Below, in pieces: positions 50,101 to 61,001 of a stretch of DNA of 64,000 nt. The stretch comes from Chloranthus sessilifolius (taxonomy: Eukaryota; Streptophyta; Magnoliopsida; Chloranthales; Chloranthaceae): NCBI GenBank assembly GCA_021018995.1, contig JAJIZI010000025.1:62001-126000 (forward strand). Reading direction: 5' to 3'. Position 1 is the first letter of the stretch; every line of letters starts with the position of its first letter. The notes under the pieces were generated by a model. The model was not told where the DNA came from, made no database searches, and saw only the letters and a list, made by a program, of their open reading frames with translations. The position numbers and the translations under genes are program-made.

Positions 50101-51178
50101 AATAAAATAAAATTCTATTTATTATTATTATTATTATTATTTTTTTACTTTTTGGGCCTCCGTTTGATGGGTCAAAGATAAGGTTGCGCACAACCAACCT
50201 GGTGCATTGATTTTGGGAACCTTTGACCACATTTTCAACGGTGGATATGCATCGGATCATGCCCAATTTCTTTGGGTGGTACCTGATCGATCTTGTCTAG
50301 GTGACTGTGGCACCCGATCCTCGTGATTGGTGCCTCATGGTGCCCAGCTGATCTGGACGCATCCCTCAAGGGTGCATACAACATTATCAGGTGCTTAATA
50401 TCTTTTAAGCTGCATTTGTGTCCTATATTTTTTCCCCAAATTGTTATGATTAGAAAATCATACTATTGCTGCAAATTTTATGGATATGAATTCATTTAAT
50501 GGAAACAGGGGTGTTAACTTCATTGTCATTATTAGGTCTTATGGCTTAATTGCAATTTAAAAAAAGATCACAAGATCTATACTGTGGCACATAGTTAAAA
50601 GTAAAGTCTTTATTTTTGGGATCTTTGCCATCTAGAACACCATATAAACCGTCTGATTTGAAGACCATGATGTAAAGATCTTTGAGGCCAAAAACTAGCA
50701 CAAAACATGATCTCTATCATTTGATTTGTCAGAGTCCACCATTGAATCAGATGCTGGCATTTGACTGGATTGAATCAGGTTCTAGAGATCATGTCTCGTG
50801 CCAATTGTGGTCTCAAAGAACTTTACATCATGATCTTCAAATCAGACGGCTTAGATGGTGTTCCATGTGGCACAAATCCCAAAAATAATGAAGTCTTTCT
50901 TTTTAACCATGTGCCACTGTACAAATCTCGTGTGCAAGTTTTAGCTCCCTTTCTGAGTTCTATTTCAAGTATGTAATTGATGCTAATAAGTAACATGTTT
51001 AAACATATAGCGTCCAATACATGGTTATCACCGAGTTTACGTGGCGAGGGACCAGCTGCAAGGGAGGGACACAGTGCAGCACTTGTCGATAAACGACTAT
51101 TCATATTTGGAGGCTGTGGAAAATCTTGTGATGATCCAGAAGAAGTATATTATAATGATCTTTACATATTGGACACAG
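43363..51178 (+). CDS. Kelch-repeat protein, first three exons (partial gene)
   Basis: Exons are 43363-43573, 49734-49883 and 51011-51178. Donors GTGGGT, GTAAGT and GTAATT and acceptors TTTGCAG and ACATATAG join them in frame with phases 1, 1 and 1, giving 176 codons. Each exon carries about one kelch blade: RWGHTC with FIYIFGGYG and NDVHVYD; RDSHTC with LFVFGGTDG and KDLHILD; AREGHSA with LFIFGGCGKS and NDLYILD. The start MRW and the order fit the N-terminus of plant galactose-oxidase/kelch superfamily proteins, which continue with several more blades (next expected text ETFVWK). Kelch blades build a beta-propeller for protein binding; the partner is unknown. No fourth exon was found up to 64000, so intron 3 is either longer than 12.8 kb or the gene is broken. 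Intron 1 is 6.16 kb and full of repeats. Confidence 0.85.
43941..44109. mobile_element. Foldback MITE in kelch intron 1
   Basis: AGAGTTAGTCTACAATGG on the left is inverted as CCATTGTAGACCAACTCT on the right, and complementarity extends inward (GTCCACC with GGTGGAC). It can fold into one hairpin. A TTA-type duplication is possible (TTAA and TTTAA flank it) but not certain. Confidence 0.8.
44165..45353 (-). mobile_element. Complete miniature LTR retrotransposon (TRIM-like) in kelch intron 1
   Basis: The LTRs at 44165-44474 and about 45006/45012-45353 are similar. Both end in AACA on the plus strand, so each starts TGTTA on the minus strand. On the minus strand the primer site TGGTATCAGAGCAGT (complement of 44989-45003) follows the right LTR, and a purine tract AGAGAGGAGCA (complement of 44476-44486) precedes the left LTR. 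TTTTG flanks both sides (44160-44164, 45354-45358). The internal region is about 515 bp. An open frame of 127 codons (44621-45004, minus) contains a helical, coiled-coil-like start (MERCVERQESVGQINIKLDM) reminiscent of a gag N-terminus, but nothing enzymatic. The internal length and lack of pol fit a TRIM or short LARD. Confidence 0.88.
45359..49733 (+). other. Remainder of kelch intron 1
   Basis: No exon is seen. Contents are a CT microsatellite (47117-47145), a diverged short tandem array at 47540-47850, a tandem duplication of about 67 bp near 48443-48575, and AT-rich DNA. The acceptor at 49731-49733 follows a T-rich tract. Confidence 0.6.
47540..47850. repeat. Diverged tandem array with phrases like GAAAAGTGCATCCAACATTG
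   Basis: About eight imperfect phrases combine AAGTGCA, CAACATTGTTTTG and TGTGATG at irregular intervals of 30-45 bp, with one longer unit of about 75 bp duplicated at 47545-47660. Non-coding. Confidence 0.65.
50018..50371 (+). mobile_element. Foldback MITE in kelch intron 2
   Basis: The left GGGATCCAGACGCAGCACCC and right GATCTGGACGCATCCC arms are inverted, as are the inner parts around CCACGTGTCAG and its counterpart. The middle includes an ATT repeat (50117-50140). Ends approximate. Confidence 0.6.
50612..50890. mobile_element. MITE with 8-bp target duplication AAGTCTTT in kelch intron 2
   Basis: AAGTCTTT lies at 50604-50611 and 50891-50898. The arms (ATTTTTGGGATC, GAACACCATATAAACCGTC and their complements) pair along most of the length. 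The 8-bp duplication suggests a hAT-type origin, though the ends are slightly unequal. Confidence 0.72.
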
Positions 51179-51485
51179 GTAATTTTTTATTTTCCTATTT
51201 ACGTGTGTATTGGTTCTTGATTAAATATTCAAAATTTTGAACTATGACATTATGCTCTTTGGATTTTGTATTCATATTATATTTCTGACCAAATATTTTT
51301 AATGTAACGTGGCTACAAAGGGTTTTTATTCTCCTTTCTTGTAATATAACTAATTATTTTAATTCCCCCCTAATAAATCTGCAAACAATCTCTGATAGAC
51401 CAGAGGAGGCGCCTGTCCTAAAAGTTGGTGGGATTGAGCAGATTCAGGTGCAGGAGCAGGGAAGCAACACTTCTTAAAGATTTAA
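51179..51485 (+). other. Start of kelch intron 3, no exon recognised
   Basis: It begins with the GTAATT donor and a T-rich stretch. No coding sequence is visible up to the Tourist-like MITE. Confidence 0.5.
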
Positions 51486-51727
51486 GACTGTGTTTGGGTT
51501 AGTTCTTAGAAGAGCAGAAGCAGCTCTCTGCCTGCTCTCCATCAGAGCAGATAAAATCTGCTCTGGTGGAGCGCAGGAAGAGGGCTGTTTTATGACTTAA
51601 AACAGCTTCCCGCCAGAGTAAATATGGGGTGAGAAGCTGTGTTACCAAACGTGAAAACAGTTCCCCCCCGGAGCCAAAGGGTGAAAGAGCTGCTCTTTGC
51701 CCCAAAATAGCTAACCGAAACACAGCC
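51486..51727. mobile_element. Tourist-like MITE with TAA target duplication
   Basis: The ends GACTGTGTTTGGGTTAG and CTAACCGAAACACAGCC are inverted with few mismatches. TAA occurs on both sides (51483-51485, 51728-51730). The length of 242 bp, the 3-bp duplication and the GGCTGTGTTTGG-type end fit PIF/Harbinger MITEs. Confidence 0.85.
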
Positions 51728-51805
51728 TAAGATGTGGGAGATGGTTATGTGGAAAATAATACTAAACTCAGCTAGCTTACTGAAAAATAATACTAAAAAG
51801 TTAAG

Positions 51806-51836
<31 letters not shown>

Positions 51837-52848
51837 TATAAAATAACAAATGAACTATTATGTATGGTGTGCGTATGTAGAAAATTGGGAAAAAATTGCA
51901 GACAACTACATATGTGAGTGAGTTAAAGGCATCTTGACCGAATAATAGTAGTAGTGATGGTTGTATGAACAGTTTGAGGTCCAGAAGTGGGAGCAAGATT
52001 CCTGAGCAGAAACACCCTATTATGAAAAATCCTCCCTACTAAATATGATGGCGACTGATAACCACATGCAGAGATGAATATAGATTCTGAGGACAGCCCA
52101 AGTAGTTCTAGTCCGTGGCCGCTTGTGCAGCATAGGAAGAGGAAACATGGGCAACTGCTAAGGGAGGAGATGGCCAGGAAATGGCTTCCTCCGAGGTCCA
52201 CGTTTCTAGTCCCCGGGAATAGCAAGGTGTCTCCTGGCAATGCTATCGCACATGAAGAGTTGATGTTAAAACTGAAAGAGTAATCCACAAGAGAAAGAAG
52301 TACAAAATCATGGAAATTGAGGCATACCTTCAATCATTCAACCATCAAAATCAAGAGAGTAATCACACTTTGTTAAACAATGGTTCTCACTAACCCCATG
52401 AAATTCCATGCAGAAGGGAAACCTCTGTGTCCAATAAAATAATCATAAAACTCAATCAGACAATAATGTTTTACATTTTTCCCATTTAATAACTCTGAGC
52501 CTATTTTCCTAAAACAAGTAAGAATCTTAATTACTTTCATGACTTTCCAGTAATAAAATAAAGCATAAATAGAAATCACTTGAGGTTTTGTTACTCTACC
52601 CACCATTGAAATTTAGGTAGGGTCTTAATATAAGTCCCTATAGGAGCATTCTCATCATTTGTCAAATGTCAATTCAAATCTAATCTAACTATGAAACTCT
52701 CCTTGCTATTATCTCTGCTACAAAATTAAATCTCCTTAAGTTAACTTCGACTTTTCTCCTCTTGCTATAAAATCACCTCTCAATTTCTCAATGAAGTCAA
52801 ACTCCTATTTTTTGTCACCTCCCATAAAGAATCTCTCATTTTTGGTCA
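51728..52848. other. No recognised gene; one unrecognised open frame
   Basis: A CA microsatellite lies at 51817-51834. An open frame at 52074-52283 (plus, 69 codons; HRKRKHGQLLREEMARKW near the middle) has a balanced composition but matches no family I know. It could be a retroelement or host fragment. Confidence 0.4.
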
Positions 52849-53210
52849 TTTTTTTTTTTTTGGATCGGTAACGAATAAGAAAATATATTAAAAGAACTAG
52901 ACCCAAAAAGTCGAAATACAGGTAGTGAGCAACTACCCAGTAACCAAAAAAGCAAGATCAGAGATACCTCACTCAGCTACCCCGGAGGTGCAAGCAACCC
53001 GAAAGAGGATATCACCGAAACACCCAGCCGAGGAGGAAGCGATCACATTAAGGCTGTTGTAAGCTATCCTAGTGACAACACAACTCCTCTAAATTATCCC
53101 CATCGTTGCTTCCGCGGGCAAGCAGCCATTGTAGCACCAAATCCTTAACCATATTAATCACCAATTGAAAAGGCCTAGCGTTTCTTCTGAACATTGACCA
53201 AAAACGAGAT
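52849..53210 (-). mobile_element. Short 5'-truncated LINE 3' end
   Basis: On the minus strand the sequence ends with TTCGTTACCGATCC and then a poly(A) tail (poly T at 52849-52861), as does the LINE at 58758. The upstream part encodes a block like RRNARPFQLVINMVKDL, which resembles the C-terminus of plant L1 ORF2 after the zinc-finger region (compare ARNERIFINKS in the other LINE). Only about 350 bp survive. Confidence 0.7.
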
Positions 53211-53310
53211 ATCTAATGTTTTAAGTGGCACTTGAGCCACTTAAGTGGCCACATGATGATCAAAGAGAACGTTCGTGCCCCCTTTTATTGGGCACAATAA
53301 ACCTTGTGGG

Positions 53311-53645
53311 CCTTTATACTTGGCCCAAATCATCTATCTTTTCTTTCTTTTTCCTCTTCTTTTTTAGCCTCTTCCTTGCTTTCTTCGCCTCCATGCTTTC
53401 ACCTCTCTTGCTGTCATTTCCTTTTGTTGTGATTCACATCAAGAGTCTTAAGTCTTTAGCGTCACAACCGTGGATATCCTTTATACTTGGCCCAAATCCT
53501 CTATCTTTTGTTTCTTTTTCCTCTTCTTTTTTAACCTCTTCCTTGCTTTCTTCGCCTCCATGCCTTCACCTCTCGTGCTGTCATTTTCTTTTATTTGTGA
53601 TTCACGTCAAGAGTATAAAATCTTTAGTGTCACAACCGTGGATAA
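53311..53645. repeat. Tandem duplication, 167-bp unit
   Basis: Copies start CCTTTATACTTGGCCCAAAT at 53311 and 53478 and share GTCACAACCGTGGATA at their ends. The open frame across both (53225-53743) is a by-product of pyrimidine-rich sequence and is not called a gene. Confidence 0.88.
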
Positions 53646-53998
53646 CTGTCAACACAGATGAAACTCACAGGCCCATCAGGAACACCACTAGTACCAATAG
53701 TACAACCTCAACCCCAAAACCAACCACCCCAACAATGATATGATTTCCAGGATTGATACACTTTTGACTTGTTCTCAATCTGTTAACGTCCCTCCCTTAC
53801 ACAAATCAACTTTGGAGAACAGTTCTAAGGATCCTGACTTGGCAAAACTGCCCACTCAACCCACTGACAGCTCAGAATTCTACGAAGAGTATTCAAATTC
53901 ATACAACTGTTGAGCCCGAAATCCCTTTAAATTGCCATTCCCTATCCCTATTAGCCAAAGGAATTGAGTTAAGCCATTCAAGATCTCCTCCGCGACTC

Positions 53999-54334
53999 TA
54001 GGGCTGCAACAGAGCCGAGCCAGCTCGACATCTCGGCTTGGCGCGATCGAAAATGAGAGCTTTTGCTCTCTTAAGCTCAGCTCGAGAGCCAAAGCCGAGC
54101 TTTTTATTTAAAGCTCTGTTGAAGTAGAGCTGAGCTAGAGAGAGCTTGTAATGCTTGGCCCCGCTCGGCTTGATTAATAGTATATAATACTTTTATATAT
54201 AATAAAATATATTATATATAATTTTGATTCTTATTTATTTATTTATTTGACCTCTTCCCCTTTAATAATGGTTACTTTATAATGGATAAATATGTAATAA
54301 ATATATAATTCTTATGATCCTCTATTGAACTTTG

Positions 54335-54372
<38 letters not shown>

Positions 54373-54815
54373 TTCTCTGTAGCTGTTAAAGCCATTTCTC
54401 ACTTGTCTCAATGAACTACTAGCATGACAATTGACCAACCAATCAACACCTATGACTAGGCACCTATGCTCTTAATCAATATTTAACACATTAAATTTAA
54501 ACACCATTTTCTCCAATCGACCCATTAAATCCAAAAGGACTAAGGGATTAAAAGATAATAAGGCTTTCATTTATTCAATTTTATTAAAGCTTTCATCTAT
54601 TAAAAAAAAAGATAATGTTTAAAACAATATTATTATTATTTTTATATAATAAGACTTATTTAGCTCGAAGCTCGGCTCGGCCTGATTCGAGCTCGATAAA
54701 CCCGAACTAGAGCTCAGACGTTTCAGGCTCAAAGAGCCTAGAGCCAAGTTCTAGCTCGGCTTGTATAAGGTATACCTAAGCTAGAGCTGACCCAAGCTCG
54801 GCCTCAGTTGCTGCC
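53999..54815. mobile_element. hAT-type GGGCTGCAAC element, third copy
   Basis: It starts TAGGGCTGCAAC and ends GTTGCTGCCCT, with the family's GAGCCGAGC and GAGCTCGAG internal text, a TA-rich core and a CT run (54335-54374). Flanking bases do not show an 8-bp repeat, so the ends have decayed. Confidence 0.7.
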
Positions 54816-56403
54816 CTCCCTTTCTCTTGTTTGCTGCTCTATCCATGGTTTTACAAATGCATTTTCACAAAGTGTCAACTTTGATAGTGGAGATGTAATG
54901 ATCATTCACATAATATACATCATTGATACCCTAAACAAAGCCTTGTTAGTCCACATTAAGGTACTAATGACATCTCTTGAGTGAATAATAAGTCTTAATT
55001 GGAAAAAGATCTGTACCGAGGAATCTGTGCCAAAGAAGACCTAGAATTCACGATGAATCGTGAAGGCCACGATGTCAAAAATGGAAGGCCACGATCGATC
55101 GTGAAGCTGAGCGTTTGCAAGAAAACTCTAGAAGAGAAGTTCACGACTGATCGTGAACAAAAAAAGAATTGTCTAAAGAAGAAAGCCTAACCAATTGAGG
55201 ATCATGATCTCACGTAAATGAAGTCATGATTGATCATGACCTGAAGAAAAAAGACTTACGATTGATCAAGAAGTGATCCACGATGGCACAAAATAGGAGT
55301 TACGATCGATCGTGCGAAATCACTCAATCCAGAAAAGAAATACACTGCAATTGTAATCCATCATTCCAAGAAGAAGACCTCACGATTGATCGTGAGGAAG
55401 CAAAATGACGATTGATCGCAAGCACGATTTCAACTGTTGTCAAGTCAAAAGAATCCACGTTCTCACGAGATGATGCCAGAGACAGTTATATTTGAAGAAA
55501 GATATATATTTAGAAAGTTTCAATTTAAATAAAGTTTTAATTTTAATTTAGAGTTGTAATAGGAAGTTAATCTCTCTATTTTAGCATGTATTAAGACTCT
55601 TATGCATATATAAATAAGAGGACCTGTGCATAGATTAGGAGATCTAAGAATTTAGATCTTTTATATCTTTTAGAATTTTAGTAGAATAGAATTGTCTTAG
55701 ATTTTAGTTTTTATTATGTCTTCTGTAAATTCGTTTCAATTAATAGAAGTTATGAGTAACTAATTTTCTGAAGTCTGGGAACCCGATATATCAAAGAGTA
55801 GTATGATTAGTTAGTTATTTTCTTATTTTTCTGAATTCGTATTGTAATTGGTTAATGAATATGAGTTTTAAAGTTTGTCTATGAGTTTTAAAAAGATTTC
55901 AAGAGTTCTATGATTTTAAACTCTATGCTGCCGTTGTCGCCTTAGGTTTGAAATTACTAGATTTCCATCACCCAACTATGTTGCAGTTGTTGCCTAGTTA
56001 GTTTCATTAACGATATATTATGGAAAAATTTATGTTGTCGTTTCTGCCTTAAACCGATCTTATCTTCTTCTTATGTTGCCATTGTCTCCTTAAGATAATT
56101 ACATAATTCAGATGAATTAGAGATAATTAACTAGGATTACGAATATGCAATCAGGGAACCTAGACTTGTTTTCTAATCAATTTTTACACTTTCAAGTTTT
56201 AGTTTACTTAATTTCCAAAAATCAAACCTGTTTCCTTCAGGCAATTTAGTTTTAAAAACCCCAAAACCAATTTGTTTTCTAAGATATATAGACGAATTCC
56301 TTAATCAAAGTTTTCCCTGAGGATTGATACCCTTACACGATCTACAATTCTCCTGTAGACTTGCGAGGAGATAATTTTGGTATAGTAAAATAGTTATCAA
56401 ATT
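54816..56403 (+). mobile_element. LTR or leader region of a gag-only Ty3-type element
   Basis: It ends GTTATCA just before the primer site, as an LTR should. A TATATAAATAAG box lies near 55606-55620. Between 55046 and 55420 there are about eight dyads of the CACGATCGATCGTG type. The left LTR boundary was not found and no matching right LTR is evident. Confidence 0.45.
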
Positions 56404-56405
56404 TT

Positions 56406-56423
56406 TGGCGCCGCTGCCGGGGA
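56406..56423 (+). other. Primer-binding site of GGCGCC type
   Basis: TGGCGCCGCTGCCGGGGA is the primer site of plant Ty3/gypsy elements of the Athila/Tat group, complementary to the 3' end of a tRNA other than the initiator tRNA. It fixes the plus orientation of the gag remnant downstream. Confidence 0.8.
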
Positions 56424-56620
56424 ATACTTTTTGATTTAGAATTCCAATATTTGTCTTATAGTTAGGATTCTTTTTTTTTTTTCTAATATTTATTTTTGCA
56501 AGGTTTGAGTGCGAAATTGCAGATTCAAAGAGTCAACATCTTCTTGACAAAGAGGAGCTAGAGGCCCAGATTTGTTCTCTTAACTCTTATCTTTTATTGA
56601 TTTTTTATTATTAGTTCTTT

Positions 56621-57240
56621 TTGATTATGCATTACACTCGTTCCTCATCTAAAAATATTCTAAATTGTTATCCTGAAATTGAACGAACTCTTTTACGGAA
56701 TCTGGCTACTAGCCGTAATTTTGAAATTGAATTCGTCACAATGGTAGAAGACCGACCAATCCAGGAACGCTACACTCTTTTTGCTTTGGCCGCACCTTCG
56801 TGTATCACTTTACCGGAGGTAGCCAATGGACAACACTTCGAGGTCAAGCACACTATGTTTTACATTCTCTCCCAAATTTTCATGGGCTTGATCGCGAGGA
56901 CCCTTATCAGTACCTCAGAGATTTTCATTGAACTCTGCAATACACTAACGATGTCAGCACTAAATAATGAGGCTGTTAAGATGAGCTTGTTTCCCTTCTC
57001 ATTAAAGGATCGGGCTAAAGCATGGCTTGCCTCATTACCCGTTGGAAGTATTACCGCATGGGATAGACTATAAGCTAGATTTCTATTTAAGTACTTCCCA
57101 ATTGGTAAAACAAACCAATTGCGGGGAGAACAAGCTATTCAGATCTTTTGGCAATTGCGGGGAGAACAATTTCATGAAAGCTGAATAGCTCTGACAAGCT
57201 ATTCAGATCTTTTGGCAATTGCGGGGAGAACAATTTCATG
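56621..57240 (+). pseudogene. Ty3/gypsy retrotransposon gag remnant
   Basis: Gag forms the retrotransposon's particle. From 56621 the frame shows the retrotransposon-gag core: LFPFSLKDRAKAWLASLP and GSITAWDRL, then, after an in-frame TAA at 57071-57073, ARFLFKYFPIGKTNQLR. This order (FPFSL, AKAWL, W-L, FL-K-FP) is diagnostic. A 64-bp tandem duplication follows (units from 57131 and 57195). No protease, RT, RNase H or integrase follows. After a proline-rich stretch (57540-57620) comes CTAAGTTTGGGGGA near 57985, reminiscent of the 3' end of Athila-like internal regions. It appears to be a non-autonomous, decayed element. Confidence 0.75.
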
Positions 57241-58757
57241 AAAGCTGAGAAAAAATGCAAGACCTTTTACGAAAATGCCCTCATTATGCGCACTTTCTTT
57301 TCTTTCCTTTCTTGTTTTCTTTTTAATTCCAAACCTCGGCCCTGTTCGCATAGTTGGCCAAACATGGGCAACTATTCCATATTCCCCCTGAAGTTCTCTT
57401 TTCCCGAGGAGGAGCCTGCTAAAGTGGTCGTTTCATATCCCAATCACAACCTCTGGAGCAAGTGGGAGTTCGTCCAAAAAGAGATGGAAGAGGAGGATAT
57501 GAGCATGGCGACGATGAACGCCAAACTGGCAAACAAATACGACCCCCCTAGAGCCCCACCACTTCTCCCCCCCCCCCCTTCGAATTCACCGTCTCCACTG
57601 CCTCCACCAGTCCGCGCCACCCTCGCAATTCTTCTCTCGAAGCCCGGGGCGTTAACCTTGCACTCCTTGTCGCTTTCCCTTCCCTCGTAACTTATAGGGG
57701 TTGAGGAGGAAGAAGACTGCCAAACGGTGGGATTCTTGGCCCTTCTGTCGTGACTGCGGATCGTTTTGGTGCGTTAAAGACCCTCTCATGAAGATCTCAT
57801 CCATGTTTTCTTTTATCATAGATTTTTCCTAGGTTTATTTTGCTGTTTTTGGATTCCATATTATGTTAATAATTTTTTTTTTATTTGTCCTAAATCTTAT
57901 CTATTTTCTTTCTGTTTTATATTGATTCAATCTGTCAAAGACCATCATGGATCCCCTGTTTCAGACAATGAGGACACTGTCTCCTCTAAGTTTGGGGGAC
58001 GCATTGAGAACATGGAATTTTTTTTAAAATACCTTAAAATCTGTAAATCAAAAGAAAAGAAAAACAATCAAGAGCTGCGATCAATCACAAAATGGGCTTA
58101 ACTTTGACCTAAAAAGAAAACCTTTGAAACCATGAACTATGAGAAGCAGATAAACATTGCGCCACGATCAATCGTGACCAGGACTTGAATTTAAGATAGA
58201 TTAATAAGAGAGGAAACTGGTTGCAATCGTAAGTCACGATTACAAATTTCATAACTAAAAGGCCAGTCACGATCGATCGTGACTGCAAAAATTTAAATCT
58301 CTCCTTGAACAGAATTGATGACCTTTGCAATTGCAACCGCGATAGCAAAGGGATACATGGAAGCAAGAGGTCATGATCGATTGTGACTTATATTTTGGAT
58401 AAACGAACCAAACAGAGAAGAAAGAGGCTGCGATTGTAGTCACGATTGCACATGCATAAGTAAAAAAAAAGCAATCACGATCGATCGGATTGCGATTCCT
58501 TGAAATTGTAACCAGAGAGTAATGAATGGGATCGTGGATCACGATTGATCGTGGTGACTGCTTCAGCAGGTCACCATGATAGAATGTGTCCTATATAAAC
58601 CGTGATGGGTACGATTTCACCTCACCAAAACTCTCAACATACTTTGTCCATCACCTTTTTCCGTCCATTTTCAAATTGCTCACTCTGGGTCTCTCTAACT
58701 GTCTCATCGCCATTAAAAGCTCCTAAATTGCACTTCCATAACGGCCCTGTAATTGAT
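57241..58757 (+). other. 3' part of the gag-only element and adjoining LTR-like sequence
   Basis: An open frame to 57690 ends in a proline/serine-rich tail and is not recognised. From 58140 to 58560 there are about seven dyads or half-sites of the CACGATCGATCGTG type, then a CCTATATAAACCG box at 58590-58602. The flanks of these dyads are unlike those at 55046-55420, so this is not simply the other LTR. Confidence 0.4.
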
Positions 58758-60988
58758 TTTTATTTTTTTTTGATCGGTAATGAAAAAGTATATTAGAAAC
58801 CAGCAAGACGCTGAAATGTATACACTGACAAAAAAAAAACGAAGAACAACAGGAAAAACACAAAGAAAAAAACAAGCAAACAAGGAGGATCAACCCCTCC
58901 ACAACCCACAAAATCTAGGATAGGAACAACAGCTCTAGCCCGGATCCAGTAGCCAGCTCCCCATTGGGGACCCCACCGCAGGGAGCCCATCCCAATAAAC
59001 AATCCCTAACATCCTTGATGATCATACCCACCGGACGCGATTTGTTAATGAAGATTCTCTCATTCCTAGCAAGCCATAAGTTCCAACAAACCGCAAAAAA
59101 CACCAACTTCCAATAGACCTGAGCCTGAGCCTCCATGCAGAACGAAAACCAGGTCAAAATATGTTGGTGAAAGGTTTGTGGAGTAACCTAGCTGAGGCCG
59201 AAGAACCCAAGAATCGCACCCCAGACCTTAAAGGCCAGCTGACAGTGTAGGAACAAGTGCACCACCGACTCTTCATCTTGGTGACACATAACACATACAT
59301 TGTCCAACTCCATTCCCCGACGGGTGAGCTGATCAACCGTAGGGACTTTCCCCTTAACCAATACCCAAGCAAAAAATCGAACCTTAGGGGGGATCCCCAT
59401 TGTCCACAGAAACGCCACTTCAAATTTGATAAGCGGGCAGCACGTGAGCATACGAAAGTAGGACTTAATACTGAACCTACCATCCTTGCTGCCCGCCCAA
59501 ATCCACTGGTCATGCCTATGTACATCAGGTTGGGAAGCATAAATCATGGACATCAGGCTGGTAAAGGAGATAATGTCTTCGCACCTAAGAGACCGGCGGG
59601 TGGATACCTCCCAAATCCTACCCCCATTGGTTTCGGACACAAAGTCACTGATCATCCCCACTTGGTTAGTGGATATAGCATAGATATCCGGAAAGAGAGT
59701 TTTAAGGTTGACATCATCTGCCCAACTATCCTCCCAAAAGCTGATCTGAGAACCACTACCCCACTTCTACCTGACCCCCTTTCTGTACGAAGACCACGTG
59801 CCACAGACATCCTTCCACCAGGCCAAAACCCCTCGGTGTATGGTAGTATTGATACCCCAATCCCCCCTAGAGACCACATACTTTTCAGCTAACACATTTC
59901 GCCACAAACTACCTCTTTCACTTTCCAGGCCAGCGCGCCATAGCCATTTGCCCAGGAGAGCAACATTGGAGTCCTTCAAGTTCCGAATACCGAGACCACC
60001 GCAAGACAAAGGAAGCTGGCAGGTTTCCCAATTCACCAGATGGAGTTGTTTCCCGAGACCCGAGCCCTCCCAAAAAAAATTACGTTGGATCTGCTCAAGA
60101 CGATAGACAACCCCGTCCGGGCAACGGAAACCAGACATGAAGAAAATAGATATGCTAGACAACACAACTTTAACCAGCAGCATACAACCCCCACTACTCA
60201 ACAATTTACCTTTCCATGTAGACAACCGTCTTTCAAACCGCTGAATCACCGGATCCCACACACGCACCGATAGTTTTTTAATGCCCAAAGGCATCTCCAA
60301 ATACTTAATAGGGAGCGCCTCAATATCACAATTGACGGTAGCCGATAGTTCCTCCAGCTGATGGGCCCGTGTACCAATTTCGGCAATTGTCGATTTATGA
60401 AGGTTGACGCGCTGCCCAGAAACAGCCTCATAAACAGCCAGGGTATAAGCCAGATTCGAAAATTCCTCAACCTTGGCAAAACCAAATAGAATCGTATCAT
60501 CCGCATATTGAAGGTGTGAGATAGGAATACTCCAACTAATCTGATACTGAATCTGTTGTGCACGCGCGATAAGACCTGCTAAAGCCTCACCCACCATGTT
60601 AAAAAGGAAAGGGGATAGTAGATCTCCCTGTCGAAGACCCCTAGTGCTTTTAAAGTAACCAGCCGGTGTACCATTTATAAGAATCGAGAACCAGACCGAA
60701 GAGAAACATGCCCGCATCCATCCCCTCCAGGTCGTCCCGAATCCGAACCTGCCTAGCATATAGTCTAGACAGCCCCAATTAACGCGGTCATAAGCTTTTT
60801 CCATGTCGACCTTCCATAACGCTGTGGGCCGGCGCGAAAGGTGGGCAGAGTGAATCACCTCATGAGCAACCGCAACTAGATCAATCAACTGCCTGCCCTT
60901 GATGAAAGCGCTTTGATTATCAGAGATGATCTTCCCCATAATCGGTTTTAGTCTATTGGCAAGCACTTTGGAGATAATCTTATATAAA
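58758..60988 (-). mobile_element. 5'-truncated L1-like LINE with 13-bp target duplication
   Basis: CCCTGTAATTGAT occurs at 58745-58757 and 60989-61001. On the minus strand the element ends in ATTACCGATC followed by an A-rich tail (58758-58771). The 5' end is truncated inside ORF2. The length is 2231 bp. It is one complete integration event, readable from its ends. Confidence 0.93.
58915..60988 (-). pseudogene. LINE ORF2 C-terminal part: reverse transcriptase and zinc-finger domain
   Basis: ORF2 performs target-primed reverse transcription of LINE RNA. One reading frame runs from the truncation point to the stop at 58915, about 690 codons. RT motifs are visible: DNQSAFIKGRQ, KVDMEKAYDRVNW, STRGLRQGDLLSPFLFNMV and the catalytic YADDT. 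The thumb region, a zf-RVT block (FSIKSYFRML to CVMCHQDEESVVHLFLHC) and a C-terminal ARNERIF segment follow. The frame is broken only by two TAG codons, at 59767-59769 and 59188-59190, each where related LINEs have tryptophan. The endonuclease domain is absent because of the 5' truncation. Confidence 0.9.
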
Positions 60989-61001
60989 CCCTGTAATTGA
61001 T

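Noticed and set aside
53225..53743. 172-codon open frame as a secreted or membrane protein
   Set aside because: It spans a 167-bp tandem duplication of pyrimidine-rich DNA; the hydrophobic Phe/Leu/Ser content follows from base composition.
59257..59892. 211-codon plus-strand open frame
   Set aside because: It is the reverse complement of the LINE ORF2, which has reverse transcriptase motifs in frame.
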